This document shows, in pieces, positions 45,379-59,635 of a stretch of DNA of 64,000 nucleotides; position 1 is the stretch's first letter, and each line of letters starts with the position of its first letter. Under the pieces are notes generated by a model. It made no database searches, was not told where the DNA came from, and worked only from the letters and a program-made list of their open reading frames with translations. The translations under genes and the position numbers were made by a program. The DNA comes from Berberis thunbergii. Lineage: Eukaryota; Streptophyta; Magnoliopsida; Ranunculales; Berberidaceae. The stretch lies in assembly GCA_003290165.1 (NCBI GenBank), contig QNQO01000686.1, positions 1 to 64,000 on the forward strand, written 5' to 3'.

Positions 45379-46032
45379 TTGTAATCATAAAATTCCAAAA
45401 AATCCACACAGAATTTGACCTTGTAAACCAAACCCAGATTTCAGTTTCAACTCTTTTACACTACAACAGAGAGGGAGAGGGAGAGAATGAAAGGGAAAAT
45501 AAACATGGGAGAGGTTTCAGTTTCAAAGCAAAAAAAACCCTAGATTTCAGTTTCAATTCAATATCAAAGCAAAAAAACCCTAGATCTAGTGGAAACCGTA
45601 GATGTAGAAATCCCCAACAAGAAATCACACACAAAGATGGAGAGAATGAGAGGGAAAATAAACATGGGACTGTCGAGCTTTACCTTTTTGGCGATTCGTC
45701 TTCGTCTTCTCAGGAGAGGAAATGGGAGAGGGAGAGGGAGAGGTTCCTCAGTGGTTTACCTTTTTGGGGAGAGGGAGGGATTGTTGGTCTTCGTTGGAGG
45801 AGAGTGGGAGAGGGAAAGCTTCCTCTATCTCTTTCTGTCGAGATGGAAATGGGGGGAGGGAGAGGTTCCCTCCTTTTCTCTCCCAAAATTTCGATTCCCC
45901 CTCTTTCTTTCTTTCTTTCTTTCTTTTTTTTTTTTTTTTTTTTTTGAAACGATGCAAGACCACGTGCGATGCACCATCCCTCGCCCAAAACCTCGCCAAT
46001 AACCTCGACATCTAGAATTGCTCTTTGTATAT

Positions 46033-46157
46033 ATACAATGGTTGTAGAGTTTGTTACAACTACTTGATAACTGCATATCTGATTTGGTATACTACAACTC
46101 ATAATAATCTACAACTCATAGTTCACAACAACTAGAGTTCAATTTCGATATGGTCTC

Positions 46158-46163
<6 letters not shown>
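46033..46163 (-). repeat. Copia 3' LTR, proximal 131 bp
   Basis: Matches 50530-50660 of the 5' LTR with about five differences. The purine-rich tract lies at 46164-46172 on the plus-strand side (minus GCGGGAGGG). Confidence 0.9.
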
Positions 46164-50409
<4,246 letters not shown>

Positions 50410-50461
50410 GATGGCAACCAAATACACACAAAAAATCGAGATGAAGACTACTACATGTTAT

Positions 50462-50474
50462 GGCTCTAATACCA
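50462..50474 (-). other. Copia primer binding site, initiator-Met tRNA type
   Basis: Minus-strand TGGTATTAGAGCC begins directly after the LTR end ...TTTTCA. It matches the TGGTATCAGAGC site of plant Copia elements with one change. Confidence 0.85.
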
Positions 50475-50660
50475 TGAAAATGAACGATCTTTCATTGATC
50501 TCAATCTCATAGGTAATACATATGTATATATACAATGGTTGTAGAGTTTGTTAACCCTACTTGATAACTACATATCTGATTTGGTATACTACAACTCATA
50601 ATAATCTACAACTCATAGTTCACAACAACTAGAGTTCAATTTCGATATGGTCTCCTAACA
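50475..50660 (-). repeat. Copia 5' LTR
   Basis: 186 bp, minus strand TGTTAGGAG...TTTTCA, flanked by the target duplication ACCTC at 50661-50665. Contains a TATATATAC block near 50525-50535 that is the target of the MULE insertion in the other LTR. Confidence 0.92.
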
Positions 50661-50665
50661 ACCTC

Positions 50666-51005
50666 AAAACATTTAGAACATAAATCAACACCACCAGTGT
50701 GGTAGATAACAAGTTTTTAAACCACTGCAGACTCTTTAACGCTACAAACTGACGCCAGGCAGAATAACGATTATTCTACAGGCTAATAGCAACAGATAAT
50801 TGACAGGGAAGAACACAAGAAGATTACCCAAAAACATAGAGAAAATAACTCTAATGTTTAATCAAATTACTCAAATCAAATGTATATCTAAAATCAGCCC
50901 ACAAGCCGGGCTTTATAGCTAAAACTCGTCAATATTGGAATTTTACCAAAAATGAAAACACCCCAATAATCTCGCTAAAACAAATACGTAATAAAAGAAA
51001 TAAAC
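50666..51005. other. Flank between Copia and CRM-like element
   Basis: No recognisable gene. It ends in TAAAC (51001-51005), the presumed left target duplication of the next element. Confidence 0.35.
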
Positions 51006-51366
51006 TGCCAGAAATCTGGCCCAAATTGGGTTCAGAATCACTTCCTAAACAATAATTGAAATATTCCTATAAAGGGAAATAAATTACTAAATTTGTGGAT
51101 TCGAAAGAGGAAATGGTGGATTTTGGCCTCGATAAAATGTGCAACGAGTGTAGCTGGTTGACCATGACGTGTGCGTTGAAAAAATATTTCTGAATTGGGG
51201 TCGTTTGCACGATTCTGATACTCATAGCCAAAGTTATGGCTAAAATACTAAAACGCACCCTAAATTGCCAAATTTGAAATAAAATTATGATTTCCTGCCA
51301 TTATTGCGCTGATCTGCTAATTCGAGATATATTAGTGCTAATAACGTGCTATCTGACAGCTCAACA
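51006..51366 (-). repeat. 3' LTR of the CRM-like element
   Basis: The minus strand starts TGTTGAGCTG at 51366. 51195-51366 is similar to 56580-56742. The end at 51006 rests on TG/CA ends and the TAAAC target match only. The integrase reading frame continues through 51366 to a stop at 51285. Confidence 0.55.
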
Positions 51367-53960
51367 TCATCTGACTCGGATCCTCCTACTGCATCAGTTG
51401 CCCCGGGTTGGAAAGAACTCGTCATCGAGTTCACAATAGCATCATCGGGATCTGCAAAACAATGACTCAGGTGTTTGACATTAAAGACATCAGAAATCCG
51501 CAAATGATTGGGGAGGCACAGTCTGTAGGCATTATCATTGATCTTCTGCAAGATCTTACAGGGTCCAATCTTTCGCTATTTAAGTTTATTATACTCTCCA
51601 ACAAGAAAACGATCACGGTTAATACTGCCCAAACAAAATCACCAACATCAAAAAGTACCTGACGACGGTGACGGTCGGCTTGAACTTTGTATTTGAAGTG
51701 ACTCTCGTGAATAGCGATCTTTACCTGCTCATGGATACCGCGAAGATGTTTGCCATTGCATCTGCCTTGGGGTTCAAACGACCCACACGTGGAATAGGGG
51801 CTAAGTCGAGCACCCCGGATGGATTCTGGCCATAGACAATCTCAAATGGGCTCATTTCAGTAGTTTTGTTCTTCGACCTGTTATAGGCAAATTTTGCCTA
51901 AGGTAACGCCAAATCCCACTGTTTTGGTTTAGTGTCTGCCAAACTCCTCAAAAGGTTCCCCAAATTGCGATTTACCACCTCGGTCTGTCAATTCGTCTTG
52001 GGGTGGTAGGCACTGCTAAAATTCAAGTTCGTCCCCAGTTTCGCCCATAAACTCCGCCAGAAATGAATCATGAACTTGGTGTCACGATCTGAAGTAATGG
52101 ATCGGGGGAACACCATGTAAATGCACAATCTCCTTGAAATAAAGATGGGCAATCCGGGCAACATCCATTGTTTTTCTGCAAGCTACAAAATGGGTCATCT
52201 TGGAAAACCTGTCAACCACAACCAAAATAGAATCCCAGACCCGTTGGGTACGGGGTAAGCCCAACACAAAGTCCATATTGACATAAAACCAAGGGGTCTC
52301 AAGTACAGGTAAAGGTGTGTACATGCCCGCATTAGTGAGAACTCATTTGGACTGCTGACACACATAACAACACTCCACATAATGAGCCACATCACTGGTC
52401 AATTTGGGTCAAAAATAGGAAGAATAGATCAAGGCCAACGTCTTATCTAGCCCAAAGTGACCCTCATTATGAAGTTCACGAATAATCTGCTGCCTTAGTG
52501 AACAATCTGGAATGCACAATTGTAATCCACGAAACAGATAACCATTATGCAAAATAAAGTCATGTCGTTGACCATCAGTTACCTTATGAATTATCCTTCC
52601 GAAGGAAGGATCTGCAGCATACATATCAGAGAAAGCCTCAAATCCTGCAACTCTAGTGCTCATGGTGGTGAAGAGTAACGTACGATGGCTCAGTGCATCT
52701 GCGACACGGTTCAGACTCCCTGCTTGGTGCCTCAGCGCAAACGTGAACTCCTGCAAGTACGCCACCCACTTGGCATGTCCTCAACTCAGGTTGTGTTTCC
52801 CATTGATGTACTTCAGGGCCTCATGATCAGTGACAATAATAAACTCCCTCTGTACTAGGTAGTGACGCCAATGCTTTAGGGACTGAACTATGGCATAAAA
52901 CTACAGATCATAGGTGGAATAATTCTTTTTTGATCCTGATAGTTTCCCACTTAAAAAAGCTATTAGGCGCTCTTTCTGACTGTGTCAACCCCAGATGCAT
53001 CACAATTGACCTCAAACACCTATTCAAATCAGGAAGTGCCAAAACTGGTGCTTTTGTCATCTTTTGCTTGACCAGTTGAAAATTGGTCTCCGCCTCATCG
53101 GACCACTGGAAATCACGTCCCTTAAGGCACTCTGTGATAGAAGCAATCAGCATGCTGAAGTTTCTGATGAACCGACGGTAGAAGGACGCCAATCCATGGA
53201 AACTTCTAACATCGTGTAAGGTCTTTGGTTTGGGCCACTCCAAGACCGCATCTATTTTCGACTAATCAGCATGAACACCATCAGTAGACACAACAAAACC
53301 AATAAGAGTAACAGAAGTAGTGAAGAAATAACACTTCTTCTGATTGACGAACAGGCGCTCCGTCCTCAACTTATCAAAAAAAGTACGAAGGTGATCAAAA
53401 TGTGACGCCCATGTCGGACTATAAATGAGGATGTCGTCGAAGTAAACTACAACGAATTTTCCCATAAAAGGTCGTAAAACCTGATGCATAAATCTCATAA
53501 ATGTACTGGGCGCATTGGACAGGCCAAAAGACATGACCATCCACTCATACAACCCATGATGCGTCTTAAACGTTGTCTTCCACTCATCTCTAGGCCTTAT
53601 TTTGATATGGTGGTATCCGCTTTTAAGGTCAATTTTTTAGAAAACCTTAGATCCGGACAGCTAGTCTAACATATCATCCAGGCGAGGAATTGGAAACTTG
53701 TATTTCACTGTAATCCTGTTGATTGCCCTGCTATCAACACACATACGCCAAGAGCCATCTTTTTTTTGCACTAGCAAAGCAAGTACTGCACATGGGCTCA
53801 TACTCTCACGGATGTAGCCCCTCTCCAACAACTCTACCACCAGTCGGTGCAACTCTCCAAATTCCTTAGGACTGAGGCGATAAGTCGGCCGATTAGGCAA
53901 ACTGGACCCCTAAACAAGGTCGATCTGATGCTGAATATCCCGCATAGGCGGCAGCCCAGG
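51285..53960 (-). pseudogene. CRM-like pol (RT, RNase H, integrase), broken
   Basis: RT starts near 53900 ([10 protein letters not shown], then [41 protein letters not shown]). The next block is at 53552-53262 ([25 protein letters not shown]). Then 53243-53030 has EWPKPKTLHDVRSFHGLASF and FYRRFIRNFS. The RNase H end and integrase zinc region are at 52765-52409 (RVADALSHR, LHNEGHFGLDKT). The integrase core is at 52324-52082 ([24 protein letters not shown]). An extra C near 52104 shifts the frame before the second Asp. The C-terminus (51551-51285) reads INDNAYRLCLP and SDVFNVKHL. No chromodomain is seen. Confidence 0.8.
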
Positions 53961-53962
53961 AT

Positions 53963-54055
53963 GAAGTGACCCTTCATATTTTTCTTCATATTTTCCCAAT
54001 CAGCCGAAAGGAAGAAAATGACCCTTCATATTTTTCTTCATCTTTTTCCAATCAG
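53963..54055 (-). repeat. ~42-bp duplication at the gag/RT deletion junction
   Basis: TGACCCTTCATATTTTTCTT occurs at 53967 and 54019 (offset 52), each followed by a CCAATCAG word. It marks the point where gag is joined to the start of RT without nucleocapsid and protease. Confidence 0.8.
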
Positions 54056-54518
54056 TGATTTTGGCCTTGCCCTGCCTGTCGCGTGATCGCTTCAATTGCT
54101 CCCACCAAGCAGATGTTCTGCCTTTGAGTTTGATGGCAACCAATTTCACTTTGACAGGATCTGAAACTTCCTTATACTCAAAGATATGCTCTACTTCATT
54201 CAACCAATCCACGAATCCTTCGACCTGTAACGTCCCAGAAAACTCGGGTAGATCTACTTTAAAACCGAGATTTCCATGATGATTCTCTCGACCACGGCGC
54301 TCCCAGAATCGAGCACGATTGTGATACGGGTTTTTGAAACTGAAATCAGAATCGTGATCTTCCATCTCACGATTATCGAATTCCTGCTCCATTAGACGCT
54401 GGGTTAGGTCTACAACTTGCCTCTGTAAATCTTCAATCATCACTTCCTGAATGCTATGATCACAATGAGGGGTTTCCTCGTTCGAAACCTGCCCACGACG
54501 ACCACGACCACCAACCAT
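54000..54518 (-). pseudogene. CRM-like gag, truncated
   Basis: A 172-codon frame from ATG 54518: basic/Gly start, an acidic helical stretch, then VDLPEFSGTLQVEGFVDWLN, VKLVAIKLKGRTSAWWEQL and WKKMKKNMKGHFLP, the capsid core of chromoviral gag. It stops just after GHFLP, where other elements continue into linker and zinc knuckle. Confidence 0.75.
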
Positions 54519-55700
54519 AGAAACTGATAAAATCTCACCCCCAAGAAGATAAAAAATGTTGAAGCTTTGATGCGGATTTTAACTAACCTAAATTAATAGG
54601 TTAATTCAACCCACTTGTAATAACCGCAAGTGCATGGTGCCTAACTGGTAGACAACGACAAGTACGGGTCGATCCCACGAGGAAGGTGGATGCAATTGAA
54701 TTTTAGAATTTAATTAAACTAATTTATAGGAAATGGGTTACAGTGTTTTTAAAACTAAACTAAAAATAAATTAAAGATAAGAAAAATAAAACAAAATAAA
54801 ATGATAAGATGGATGGAATGGATTTTGTGTGGTTTGGATTCACCGATGAGCTAACAAAGATATATTTAAATCTAAATTATTGAAATATTAAACGAGAAGC
54901 TTTAGGGATGAGAATCCCTTGCTTACACCGAAGATGTGATCATTAAAGCTTCAATTCCAATCATATCAAGTTTCTTTTAAACATTAACAATTTATCTCAA
55001 GCAATTGAACTTTCACCAAGCATTAAGTGTCTTTTTAGGGCACACTTAATCAAAGTTAAGTTTAAAACTTTTTAGCATATGCTTTGAATATTAATCAAAG
55101 GTAAATCTAACTACCAAACATATCAATTTTTAATTGAACATGAAAGGTGAAAGCAGTTAATCAATGTTCAGAAATAAATTGTTGTTGAACAATAAAACCT
55201 TAATTCAGTAAAATAAATTTAAAATAATTCATAAGCTTGAGATGGTGGCACTCAGCAAATCAGCAGGTGGGTGTGCACGAATCCCGAGGAAATGACCCAG
55301 AACCCGCTGTGTGGTGGTACAGAGCAAATTCGGGGGTGGAAATAGCCAAAAACCGAATTAACTAATTCTCCCGCCTGCTACAGTACCGCTACAGTACCCG
55401 GTCTTCTTCTCCAGCGAAACAGCGGCTGCTCCGCCGCCTTCCGTCGCTCCTCGCGACCTTCCCGACCGCCAAATCACGTCCCAGAACCTGTAAAAGAGAG
55501 AGAGATGGTGAGGAACAGCAAAAACAATTGAAAATCAGGAAGATCAAATCGAAACAGAGGTTCCCTATTTTCGCGGTGGTGGCTCTGTTCGCGAGGCGGA
55601 GCATGGGGTTCTCGGTCGTGGTGGTGACGGTGGTCGCAAGAGGTGAGGACAGGACGGAGCTCGCGACGAAGAGAGGCCGAGAGGGAGGAGCAGCGAGTGC

Positions 55701-55800
55701 TCTGTCGCGACGCGAAACAGGCTCTGTCGCGAGGCGAAACAGGCTCTGTCGCGAGGCGAAACAGGCTCTGTCGCGAGACGAAACAGGCTCTGTCGCGGCG
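55701..55800. repeat. 22-bp minisatellite, about 4.5 copies
   Basis: TCTGTCGCGAGGCGAAACAG plus GC is repeated from 55701 with few changes and ends in a partial copy TCTGTCGCGGCG. Confidence 0.9.
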
Positions 55801-56250
55801 TGGTTGCGGCGGTTCTGTCGCGATTTTTCGTGGTCTGTTGTGGTGGTGGGACTCGTGCGGAGATGGTGGCGGTTGTGTGGACAGGGGAGAGGAGCAGTGA
55901 GTGGTGGCGATGGAAAAGTTGACGTGAAACAGGGTTGTCACGCCCCCGTTTCACGGTGGTGACGGTGGCGGAACTCGGTGGTGGCGATGGCGAGGTGACT
56001 GTGTGCTGAGTGAGTGGAGTGAGTGAGAGATGGATGAGTGGTGAGGGTGATTGTGAATCACCTTTGAGAGAGGAGCTCCTTTGAGGAAATCTCCATTGAG
56101 GAAGAGGTTTTCATTTCTAATTCTCCTCTTTTCCCTTCTCTTCCTCCTCTCCCCCATTCTTACCCTATCCTCCTCTATTTATAAAGAATAATCAAGATGA
56201 ATAGGGATGGAATGAGGGAATGATTCATCAATGAGGGTAGGAGAAGGATT

Positions 56251-56342
56251 AGGTTTGGGTTTGGTTTTAGGGTATGAATTGGTTTTAGGGTATGAATTAG
56301 GTTTCGGGTTTAGGGTATGAATTAGGTTTAGGTTTAGGTTTT
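56251..56342 (+). repeat. Degenerate telomere-like repeats with an 18-bp period
   Basis: GGTTTTAGGGTATGAATT occurs in tandem at 56263 and 56281 and again around 56306, mixed with GGTTTAG and TTTAGGG words of the plant telomere type. Confidence 0.75.
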
Positions 56343-56535
56343 GTGATTGCTTTATACCACCATTGGAATCGACTAATTGTCGTTCCTTAACTTGCCGCTT
56401 TAATCTGATTACATCGTTTACGCTCAAATTGCTACAAAGATATGAAAACGAAATAATTACTATAAAATATAATAATCGAAACACTAACATGTATAAATTA
56501 AGGGGTATATTATGTAATAATTATGTGACTATCAA

Positions 56536-56547
56536 GCTCTGATACCA
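56536..56547 (-). other. Primer binding site of the CRM-like element
   Basis: Minus-strand TGGTATCAGAGC, perfect initiator-Met tRNA type site, two bases after the LTR end ...GTGTCA. Confidence 0.75.
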
Positions 56548-56549
56548 AC

Positions 56550-56742
56550 TGACACTCGTAGCCAAATTTATGATACTCGTTTGCGCGATTCTGATACTCG
56601 TAGCCAAAATTATGGCCAAAATACTAAAACGCACCCTAAATTGCCAAATTTGAAATAGAATTATGATTTTCTGTCATTCTTGCGCTGATCTGCTAATTCG
56701 AAATATCTTAGTGCTAATAATGTGTTATATGACAACTCAGCA
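56550..56742 (-). repeat. 5' LTR of the CRM-like element, internally shortened
   Basis: The minus strand begins TGCTGAGTTG at 56742 and ends GAGTGTCA at 56550. It matches 51195-51366 closely. It lacks the part corresponding to about 51006-51190 of the 3' LTR and instead has a local duplication of GATACTCGTAGCCAAA(A/T)TTATG. Confidence 0.6.
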
Positions 56743-56806
56743 TAAACACTACTAAATTACCTAAGATTTCTAGATATACTATGGTTTTGCATAGACAACT
56801 TTAGTT

Positions 56807-57376
56807 TCAGTTTTCATAACTTATGACCCCTTTGAAGACATAGAGATAGTCCCCATTTTCGACACCATGCCACTGGAGGCTACCAGTGTCTTGCATTATT
56901 CTCTGCTTGTGGATTAAGAAGTAGTCATCGCGAGGTAGAATCTTCTCATCCAGCAATCTTATCTTCAACTCAGCAATTGTACTGGAATCCTTCAGCTGTA
57001 TTGGGATTTTTGCTGAATCAAGTAAGTTAGAGGAAGTCTGCACCACGAAGCTCATGATTCGGGCCGTTGGTTCAGAATGCAAACTAGCCACATTTTTGTG
57101 ATTCACAAGGATCTCTATTTGATCACAGATCCCATACTCACACAAGTATCTATGATCCTCTTTAATCTCTATTCCAGAGAAGAGAAGTGTCACTCTTTTC
57201 AAAGGAACTCCATCAATGATATGGATTTTCTCCTTCAAACCTTTAACTGTCTCAGTTCTATCCACTTGTATGTTTAGCCATCTTCTTGATATCTTTGCTT
57301 TTTTAATACAAAGTTTCTCAGTTAGTGGTGGAGCTAAGAAATGTGGAATGGTGTGGTTAACTTTTGTTCCTTCCAT
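56807..57376 (-). CDS. Protein with two ubiquitin-like domains, possibly truncated
   Basis: 189 aa, intronless. Residues about 21-92 (LCIKKAKISRRWLNIQV, TVKGLKEKIHIIDGVPLKRV, LFSGIEIKEDHRYLCEYGI) and about 106-183 (SSTIAELKIRLLDEKILPRD, QRIMQDTGSLQWHGVENGDY) each follow the beta-grasp pattern of ubiquitin, with the K-x-x-I-x-x-x-x-G-(V/I)-P turn in the first. There is no C-terminal Gly-Gly, so conjugation is unlikely; a binding role is more plausible. The ATG lies within a short duplication, and remains of a third ubiquitin-like domain lie upstream (57423-57536). The real gene was therefore probably longer, and this may be its broken 3' half. I do not know a specific name. Confidence 0.6.
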   Translation of the reverse strand: MEGTKVNHTIPHFLAPPLTEKLCIKKAKISRRWLNIQVDRTETVKGLKEKIHIIDGVPLKRVTLLFSGIEIKEDHRYLCEYGICDQIEILVNHKNVASLHSEPTARIMSFVVQTSSNLLDSAKIPIQLKDSSTIAELKIRLLDEKILPRDDYFLIHKQRIMQDTGSLQWHGVENGDYLYVFKGVISYEN

Positions 57377-57406
57377 GATGATAGTGTGGTTAACTTTTGT
57401 TTTCCA
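57351..57406. repeat. Short tandem duplication at the start of the ubiquitin-like ORF
   Basis: GTGTGGTTAACTTTTGTT occurs at 57351 and 57384 (offset 33), so the ORF's ATG sits between two copies. Confidence 0.85.
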
Positions 57407-57422
57407 GGCCAGCTAGAATTGC

Positions 57423-57536
57423 TCATAATTCAAACCCGTAAGCTGTAAGGATTTGCATCCATACTGGAATACCCAAGAGTTGTTCGATCCTCTGCTTGAC
57501 TTCAATAACTGGTTCATCGTAACGAACCTGCTGCAT
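57423..57536 (-). pseudogene. N-terminal ubiquitin-like domain remnant
   Basis: From ATG at 57536 the minus strand reads MQQVRYDEPVIEVKQRIEQL, then LGIPVWMQILTAYGFEL, and a TGA at 57423-57425. The VIEVKQRIEQLLGIP part matches the ubiquitin helix and following turn. It lies 50 bases upstream of the two-domain ORF and probably belonged to the same multi-domain gene, now split by the stop. Confidence 0.55.
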
Positions 57537-58311
57537 GGCAAAGTCGCCTACCCACAATCATTGTGCCTATCCAATGCATAACACAAACCAATTGTTTTAA
57601 GAGAAGATAACACAATCTGAAACTTCAAATAGAAGAAATCATATTAAGAGAAATGTGTCGTTGTATTTGTGTTTTATAACACCATTTGAAAGAAGAGAAT
57701 CTAAGCACATGAGGTTTATGCTTTTATCCTGCCACCCCTTCATAACTGGATGTATCATATGTTTGAAGATTCAATCGTAAAATTAAACAATGCCACAAAA
57801 TATTAATTTGACACTTGAAACAAGATTACCAAGAGTTATGTTGATTAAATAATTACATTTATTGAGCCTTTCTTGGATGCGCATCCAAATACGGGACATG
57901 ACTGTCACCGATGTAGTTTATGCCACAGATTGATGTGCGACTGTTGATTTATATAGAAATATATATTGTAACGAGGACCTCCAGATTTAAATGCAGATGT
58001 GTGCCTAAACCTATCATAGAACAAAGTTATTCTAGATGTATAAAGGAAAATTCAAACTTTGAAGATTTCACTCTAGAAACTCTTCGGATGGATATATAAT
58101 TTTATCGTTTGATTTCCACCAAACGCACCAGTGTGGATGGATGAAGTTATATTTTTGAATTTTAGGCGATAAACCCTTGAAATTACAATGTGACACGTAA
58201 AATTATTTTCACAATTAACTACTAGAGAGCTTATACAAGTGGTAGTCTATACACTATAGTATAACTGGGCCCCTATACCGTCCAAGTGCATCATCCATTG
58301 TTAAAAGTTTA
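57537..58311. other. Intergenic DNA, nothing recognised
   Basis: AT-rich. It may hold the promoter of the minus-strand ubiquitin-like gene but no clear element can be assigned. Confidence 0.35.
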
Positions 58312-58528
58312 GAGTATGTTTGGTTAGTTATGTTTTTTTAAATGGATTCCATTTTTCTTGCTATGTAGATTTTATTTGTTTGTTTGTTTATTAACAAGAA
58401 ATCGATTTTTTATAAGACAGTTTTTTCATTACTCATAGGAATCCATGTCCAATGAGGAGACATAGAAATAGAATTCACAAAAACAATTTCAAATTTCATG
58501 TTTATTTTACGTACAACCAAACAGACCC
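58312..58528. mobile_element. Tourist-like MITE, 217 bp
   Basis: The left end GAGTATGTTTGGTT and right end AACCAAACAGACCC are imperfect inverted repeats, each flanked by TTA (58309-58311 and 58529-58531), the target duplication of PIF/Harbinger elements. The interior is AT-rich and partly palindromic (GGATTCCAT near the left, GGAATCCATG near the right). Confidence 0.6.
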
Positions 58529-58531
58529 TTA

Positions 58532-59635
58532 GAGATCCTAAATAGCTGACATATTAGAAACATTTTAGTAATTATTTGTTATTTCTTGAATAAGTGGGCT
58601 TGGACCACAATTATAATTAGGACTTTCGTTACAATCTAATAAAAAATTCACTCCTGCAAGAGAGAATGTGTGTTATGCACATTTTTTTAATTTCTTAATA
58701 TGTTCTTTTCAAATCAACTTTATTTCACCTAATTAAAAGATTCGAAGTTGTTTTGTAAAGTTATTATTAAACTTTCAACTTGCAACGTTTCACTTTAGAA
58801 AATGCTTAATACTACTATGATCCACCAAAAACCTCACCTTATCTAAAATACCTTCACAATTCTACTATATTTACAAGAAAAAAACCAATAGGTAGGTGCG
58901 ACTAGGAGTAATTTTGTAATTTTAAATAAAAAACTATTACACGTATGTACCATTTTACCGTTTCAAATTCATATTATTTACAATCAAAAGCCGCCGTTTC
59001 AAATTTTGTTAATTATACGTAAGCCCCTGACATAATTTCTTCAAATGCCTTAATTAATATTTATAAACTATACATAGGCCCTTAAATTGTAAGTAATTAT
59101 TTTATTTAGAATTTAAATAATAATTTTTGCTTATTATTGAGAGATTGTAATAAAATAAAATAAAATAAATACTAAATATTCACACACGTAGAACGTGAGA
59201 GGTAATTGCTAATTTTCTCTGTTACCTATTGATTTTGTAGACTTTTTCATCTTTAGTTGAAAATTTCAAAATATGTAACTTTCTATGAAGATGTAGAGCA
59301 TCCTCAAAAAAAGTGAACTCCTTATAAGATCTATAATGTGATCAAATATGCTACACCTGTGAGAGAATTATCAATAATTCAATTCAACCGTTACTTGAGT
59401 GAGTTAACTACAACTGATCTAGTTAGTAATTTTAAAAAAAATGTTATTTTGTTTTAGAGGGGTGACCTGGCTTCTCCAAACAAAATTATCTTTAGCTAAA
59501 ATTTCTGAGTGAACGTAAACAAGTGTACCATATATTACGATATTTCATATATTACTAATTTAAGACATGCCTTGAATCTGGATTGATTCAAGGGGTTTTT
59601 TACATGATCAATCATTAATCTCTCTAACTTAAGCT
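58532..59635. other. AT-rich intergenic DNA between the ubiquitin-like genes
   Basis: Includes (AAAAT)n-like stretches near 59150 and no open frame of note. Confidence 0.4.

Larger units (their letters stand above)
35665..46023. mobile_element. 10.36-kb compound Pack-MULE (Mutator-like) carrying fragments of at least six genes
   Basis: It is flanked by a perfect 9-bp target duplication TTTGTATAT (35656-35664, 46024-46032), the size made by Mutator-like transposases. Removing the element and one repeat restores the Copia LTR. Ends are inverted: GAGCAATTCTAGATGTCGAG at 35665 and its complement ending at 46023. Arms reach about 1.3-1.4 kb. The interior holds exon fragments of an hnRNP, BPG2, an ABC1-type kinase, an ethylene-receptor-like kinase and cytosolic pyruvate kinase. 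The arms hold RIC1 exons. No MULE transposase motif is visible, so movement would need a transposase from elsewhere. The plus-strand fragments (37.0-40.4 kb) and minus-strand fragments (44.1-41.2 kb) form two convergent units. Confidence 0.9.
44640..46023 (-). repeat. Right inverted arm of the Pack-MULE
   Basis: Complement of 35665-36965, carrying the RIC1 exons at 45141-45378 and the same A/T runs (44697-44709, 44981-45000, 45924-45944). Unlike the left arm it has an extra ~90 bp at about 44756-44850. That extra part includes another copy of the family terminus (44756-44772) and one side of a smaller foldback. Confidence 0.9.
54519..56535. other. Long leader of the CRM-like element with foreign-looking blocks
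   Basis: Starts (54600-54720) with a dispersed-repeat-like block containing GGGTCGATCCCACGAGGA, a phrase I know from several plant intergenic repeats. Then come AT-rich DNA, a GC-richer block (55380-56000) with CTACAGTACCGCTACAGTAC, a minisatellite and GGTGG-rich sequence, then polypyrimidine and telomere-like repeats. Open frames in 55474-55962 overlap on both strands and look like composition effects. Possibly one or more insertions in the leader. Confidence 0.35.
51006..56742 (-). mobile_element. Decayed CRM-like (chromovirus) Ty3/Gypsy retrotransposon
   Basis: Minus strand. 5' LTR at 56550-56742, primer site at 56536, gag at 54518-54000, RT, RNase H and integrase down to 51285, 3' LTR about 51006-51366. 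TAAAC occurs directly outside both ends (51001-51005 and 56743-56747). RT words ([45 protein letters not shown]) fit the CRM clade, which is enriched at plant centromeres. Gag is fused to RT with protease and nucleocapsid missing. A 2-kb leader separates primer site and gag and holds unrelated repeats. Confidence 0.7.

Noticed and set aside
35665..46023. Interpretation as one ordinary multi-exon gene cluster
   Set aside because: The exons belong to unrelated families, most are partial, they point in two directions, and the block is bounded by inverted arms with a 9-bp target duplication.
55474..55962. Overlapping ORFs of 129-155 codons on both strands
   Set aside because: Caused by a GC-rich minisatellite and GGTGG-rich sequence; no domain and no conserved start.
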